Origin: Chloroflexota bacterium
Lineage (GTDB): Bacteria > Chloroflexota > Dormibacteria > Dormibacterales > Dormibacteraceae
DNA length: 6,813 bases
Direction: 5' to 3'
NCBI GenBank assembly: GCA_005880525.1
Contig: VBFW01000218.1
Coordinates: 1 to 6,813, forward strand
Both the position numbers and the translations under genes were made by a program. Numbering within the stretch: position 1 is the stretch's first letter; every line of letters starts with the position of its first letter. This document shows, one piece after another, positions 4,961-6,813 of the stretch. The notes beneath the pieces were generated by a model, which saw only the letters and a list, made by a program, of their open reading frames with translations, was not told the DNA's origin and searched no databases.

Positions 4961-6163
4961 ATGACCGCCGATCGCCTCGAGCGCTACGCCGACCTGGCGC
5001 TGAAAGTCGGCGTGAACCTCCAGCCAGGACAGCCGTTGCTGATCAACGCCGACGTGGCGCATGCCCCGCTGGTCCGGGTGATCGCTGATCGCGCGTGGCG
5101 GGCAGGCGCCTCGACGGTCTTCGCTTACTACAACGACCTGCAGCTTCGGAAGCCGCTGGTCGACCTCGCGCCTGACGCTGCCCTGACGGTCAGCGCACCC
5201 GGCGCCGTGCACATGCTCGAAGAGCTCGTCGAGCAGCACGCCGCTTTCATCAAGGTGGTCGGCGACCCGGCGCCCGATCTGCTGGCTCATTCAGATGCCG
5301 CGCGTAGCGGGCGCGCCTTCCAGGTCGACTTCACGCGGCGCTGGGGCAGGGCCATCGCGCACCGCGAGCTTGCATGGACGTTGGTGGGCTGTCCGGTCGA
5401 AGGGTGGGCTCGCCAGGTGTTCGGCGAGCCCGACGTGGAAAGGCTGTGGCAGGCGGTCGAGCAGACCGTTCGCCTCGATCTTCCTGATCCTGCGGCGGCG
5501 TGGGGCGAGCGGCTGGCGAAGCTCGACGACGTCGCCGGCGCGCTCAACGAGCGCCGGTTCGACGCCATCCGCTATCGCGGACCCGGAACTGACCTCACGG
5601 TGGGTCTCCTGCCGAGCGCGCGCTGGATGTCAGCAGGCGCGTTCACCACCGCGTGGGGCCAGCCGCACGTGGCCAACCTCCCGACGGAAGAGGTGTTCAC
5701 TTCGCCGGACTGCCGGCGCACCGAGGGCACGATTCGCTCGACACGACCCCTGGCCGTGGCCGGCCGCGTCATCAAAGGACTCGAGCTCACCTTCAAAGAC
5801 GGCCGCATCACCGACGTGCGCGCTGACGGCGGCGCCGACGCGTTGATCCGAACCCAGATCGCGACAGATCCTGGCGCAGCCTACCTCGGCGAGATCGCTC
5901 TCGTCGACAAAGAGTCACGCGTGGGCAAGGCGGGGATCATCTTCTGGAACACGCTTTACGACGAGAACGCCACGTGCCACATGGCCTTTGGACACGGCTT
6001 CGATTTCACGGTGCCCGACCAGAAGGACCGCGAGGCGGGCCTCAACCAGTCGGCAGTCCACACCGACTTCATGGTCGGGGGACCCGAGGTCGAGATCGAC
6101 GGCGTCGAGAGGAGCGGCACCGCCGTGCCGATCCTTCGCGACGATCAGTTCCAGAGCTTCTGA
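4961..6163 (+). CDS. M29 family metallo-aminopeptidase (AmpS/aminopeptidase T-like)
   Basis: This is a broad-specificity, two-metal aminopeptidase that removes N-terminal residues from peptides. It has no signal peptide, so it is likely cytoplasmic. The 400-residue length is normal for the family. The N-terminal domain has the typical start 'LERYADLALKVGVNLQPGQ'. Metal ligands are visible as Glu244 (or Glu243) in NLPTEEVFTSP, Glu311 in YLGEIALV, His340 in ENATCHMAFG, and His367 and Asp369 in SAVHTDFMVG. Spacing matches aminopeptidase T (29 residues from the second Glu to His). The family's active-site Tyr, 7 residues after this His, is Phe347 here. The ATG at 4961 has a TATCCT box 7 nt upstream and no Shine-Dalgarno. 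It is flanked by two exported S33 hydrolases on the opposite strand and ends 4 bp from one of them. Confidence 0.93.
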   Translation: MTADRLERYADLALKVGVNLQPGQPLLINADVAHAPLVRVIADRAWRAGASTVFAYYNDLQLRKPLVDLAPDAALTVSAPGAVHMLEELVEQHAAFIKVVGDPAPDLLAHSDAARSGRAFQVDFTRRWGRAIAHRELAWTLVGCPVEGWARQVFGEPDVERLWQAVEQTVRLDLPDPAAAWGERLAKLDDVAGALNERRFDAIRYRGPGTDLTVGLLPSARWMSAGAFTTAWGQPHVANLPTEEVFTSPDCRRTEGTIRSTRPLAVAGRVIKGLELTFKDGRITDVRADGGADALIRTQIATDPGAAYLGEIALVDKESRVGKAGIIFWNTLYDENATCHMAFGHGFDFTVPDQKDREAGLNQSAVHTDFMVGGPEVEIDGVERSGTAVPILRDDQFQSF

Positions 6164-6167
6164 CCCG

Positions 6168-6813
6168 CTAGCTGGTACAGGTCGTTCCCTGGGGCGGAAG
6201 CACCAGGTTCGTCAGGTACGCGTCCTCGGCGGCGCTGATGCAGTCGCTGAACCCGTATGACGTGTGGCCGTTGCCGACGCGGCTCAGCAGCACCGACCTG
6301 GGAATCTGCTCGCTGACGCTCTTTGCCCACGCGTATGGCGTCGCGGGGTCGTTGCTCGCGCCGACCAGGAGGATTGGTGGCGCGCCCCGGACTGTCAGTG
6401 GCGGGAACGTCCGCGGCAGCTCTGGCCAGAAAGCACAGTAGACCCCGTGCCATTCCTCCCACGGACCAAAGAAGGGAGACGCCTTGAGGATTGAGGCACC
6501 CACAGGGTCTGGCGACAGAATCTCAGTTGGCGCGGGCGGGTTCTCGAGGCACGCCGTCGCGGCAAATGCGCCGTTGACCAGGTTTCCGTAAGTGCCGTCG
6601 GGGCTGCGCTCGTTAAAGGCGTCCGCGATGGCGAGCATCTTTGTGCCATCGCCGCCGACCAGCGTGGTCAGGGCGTCGTCCAGGCCCTTCCAGCGCAGCT
6701 GGTTGTACATCGTCGCCAGCACGGCCATCATGGCGAGACTTCGCGTCAGCTGACGATTGCCTACAGGCAACGGTGCCTTGTCGAGGCTGTCCATCATGGC
6801 GACGAGCTTTTCT
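6168..6813 (-). CDS. S33/TAP-like alpha/beta hydrolase, C-terminal part only (gene continues past the right edge)
   Basis: The frame stays open to the window edge: codons before the ATG at 6797 read EKLVA and align with AKMVN of the hydrolase at 2751-4220, so that ATG is internal. About 215 residues are visible, covering the lid region and the TAP-like C-terminal domain. Counting from 6797, the acid is Asp150 in ASNDPATP and the base is His178 in GNGHTSYG. The Ser nucleophile and any signal peptide lie outside the window. Blocks shared with the paralogue include GxRQLTRSLA, GAPPILLV and GHTSYG, and both end in a Thr/Pro-rich tail with Cys near the C-terminus. It is probably an exported aminopeptidase acting on short peptides. 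It is convergent with the M29 gene, with no terminator in the 4-bp gap. Confidence 0.9.
   Translation of the reverse strand, partial: EKLVAMMDSLDKAPLPVGNRQLTRSLAMMAVLATMYNQLRWKGLDDALTTLVGGDGTKMLAIADAFNERSPDGTYGNLVNGAFAATACLENPPAPTEILSPDPVGASILKASPFFGPWEEWHGVYCAFWPELPRTFPPLTVRGAPPILLVGASNDPATPYAWAKSVSEQIPRSVLLSRVGNGHTSYGFSDCISAAEDAYLTNLVLPPQGTTCTS

Noticed and set aside
5295..5846. Plus-strand 183-codon frame inside the M29 gene
   Set aside because: It is a +1-type shadow of a gene with intact catalytic residues; the translation is Arg/Ser/Ala-rich with no domain pattern.
1..6813. Search for CRISPR arrays, tRNAs, insertion sequences, toxin-antitoxin or defence genes
   Set aside because: No spaced direct repeats, cloverleaf-like sequence, transposase, nuclease-effector or antitoxin motifs were seen on either strand; the window looks like ordinary chromosomal content.

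Overview
The window is GC-rich (roughly two-thirds G+C by eye) and densely packed bacterial DNA. It has no tRNA, rRNA, CRISPR or mobile element that I can see. The gene content is a divergent Fpg/Nei glycosylase, a DUF2277 protein, a DUF998 membrane protein, two exported S33 tripeptidyl-aminopeptidase-like hydrolases and an M29 aminopeptidase. Almost every start lacks a Shine-Dalgarno sequence and instead has a TANNNT hexamer 6-8 nt upstream. This fits a high-GC Terrabacteria-type genome (Actinomycetota, Chloroflexota or Dormibacterota-like soil lineage). The phylum is inferred, not read from a marker gene.

Left part (1-1860): the 3' end of a DUF998-like membrane protein (+) runs antiparallel into a CDP-alcohol phosphatidyltransferase gene (-), with about 200 bp of coding overlap. 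The phosphatidyltransferase start lies only 18 bp from the start of a divergent gene for a two-helix membrane protein of unknown function (827-1498, +). A 71-residue DUF2277 protein follows, starting at a GTG at 1524, then a likely intrinsic terminator and a G-rich convergent intergenic region.

Middle (1859-4320): two minus-strand genes. Upstream is a secreted lipoprotein of the S33/TAP-like alpha/beta hydrolase family (2751-4220). Downstream of it is an Fpg/Nei-family DNA glycosylase (1859-2686) that has its own leaderless promoter.

Right part (4321-6813): a six-helix membrane protein of unknown function (+), a complete M29 metallo-aminopeptidase (+), and the C-terminal half of a second S33/TAP-like hydrolase (-). 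The last is a paralogue of the first hydrolase, runs off the right edge, and meets the M29 gene tail-to-tail with a 4-bp gap.

Functionally, the two exported hydrolases and the apparently cytoplasmic M29 aminopeptidase suggest a peptide-scavenging neighbourhood: outside trimming followed by inside hydrolysis. The other genes (membrane lipid synthesis, base excision repair, small conserved unknowns) look like ordinary chromosomal housekeeping. I found no defence system, toxin-antitoxin pair or other multi-gene novelty. The most informative signals are the repeated leaderless promoter architecture and unusual active-site substitutions in the M29 and Fpg proteins.
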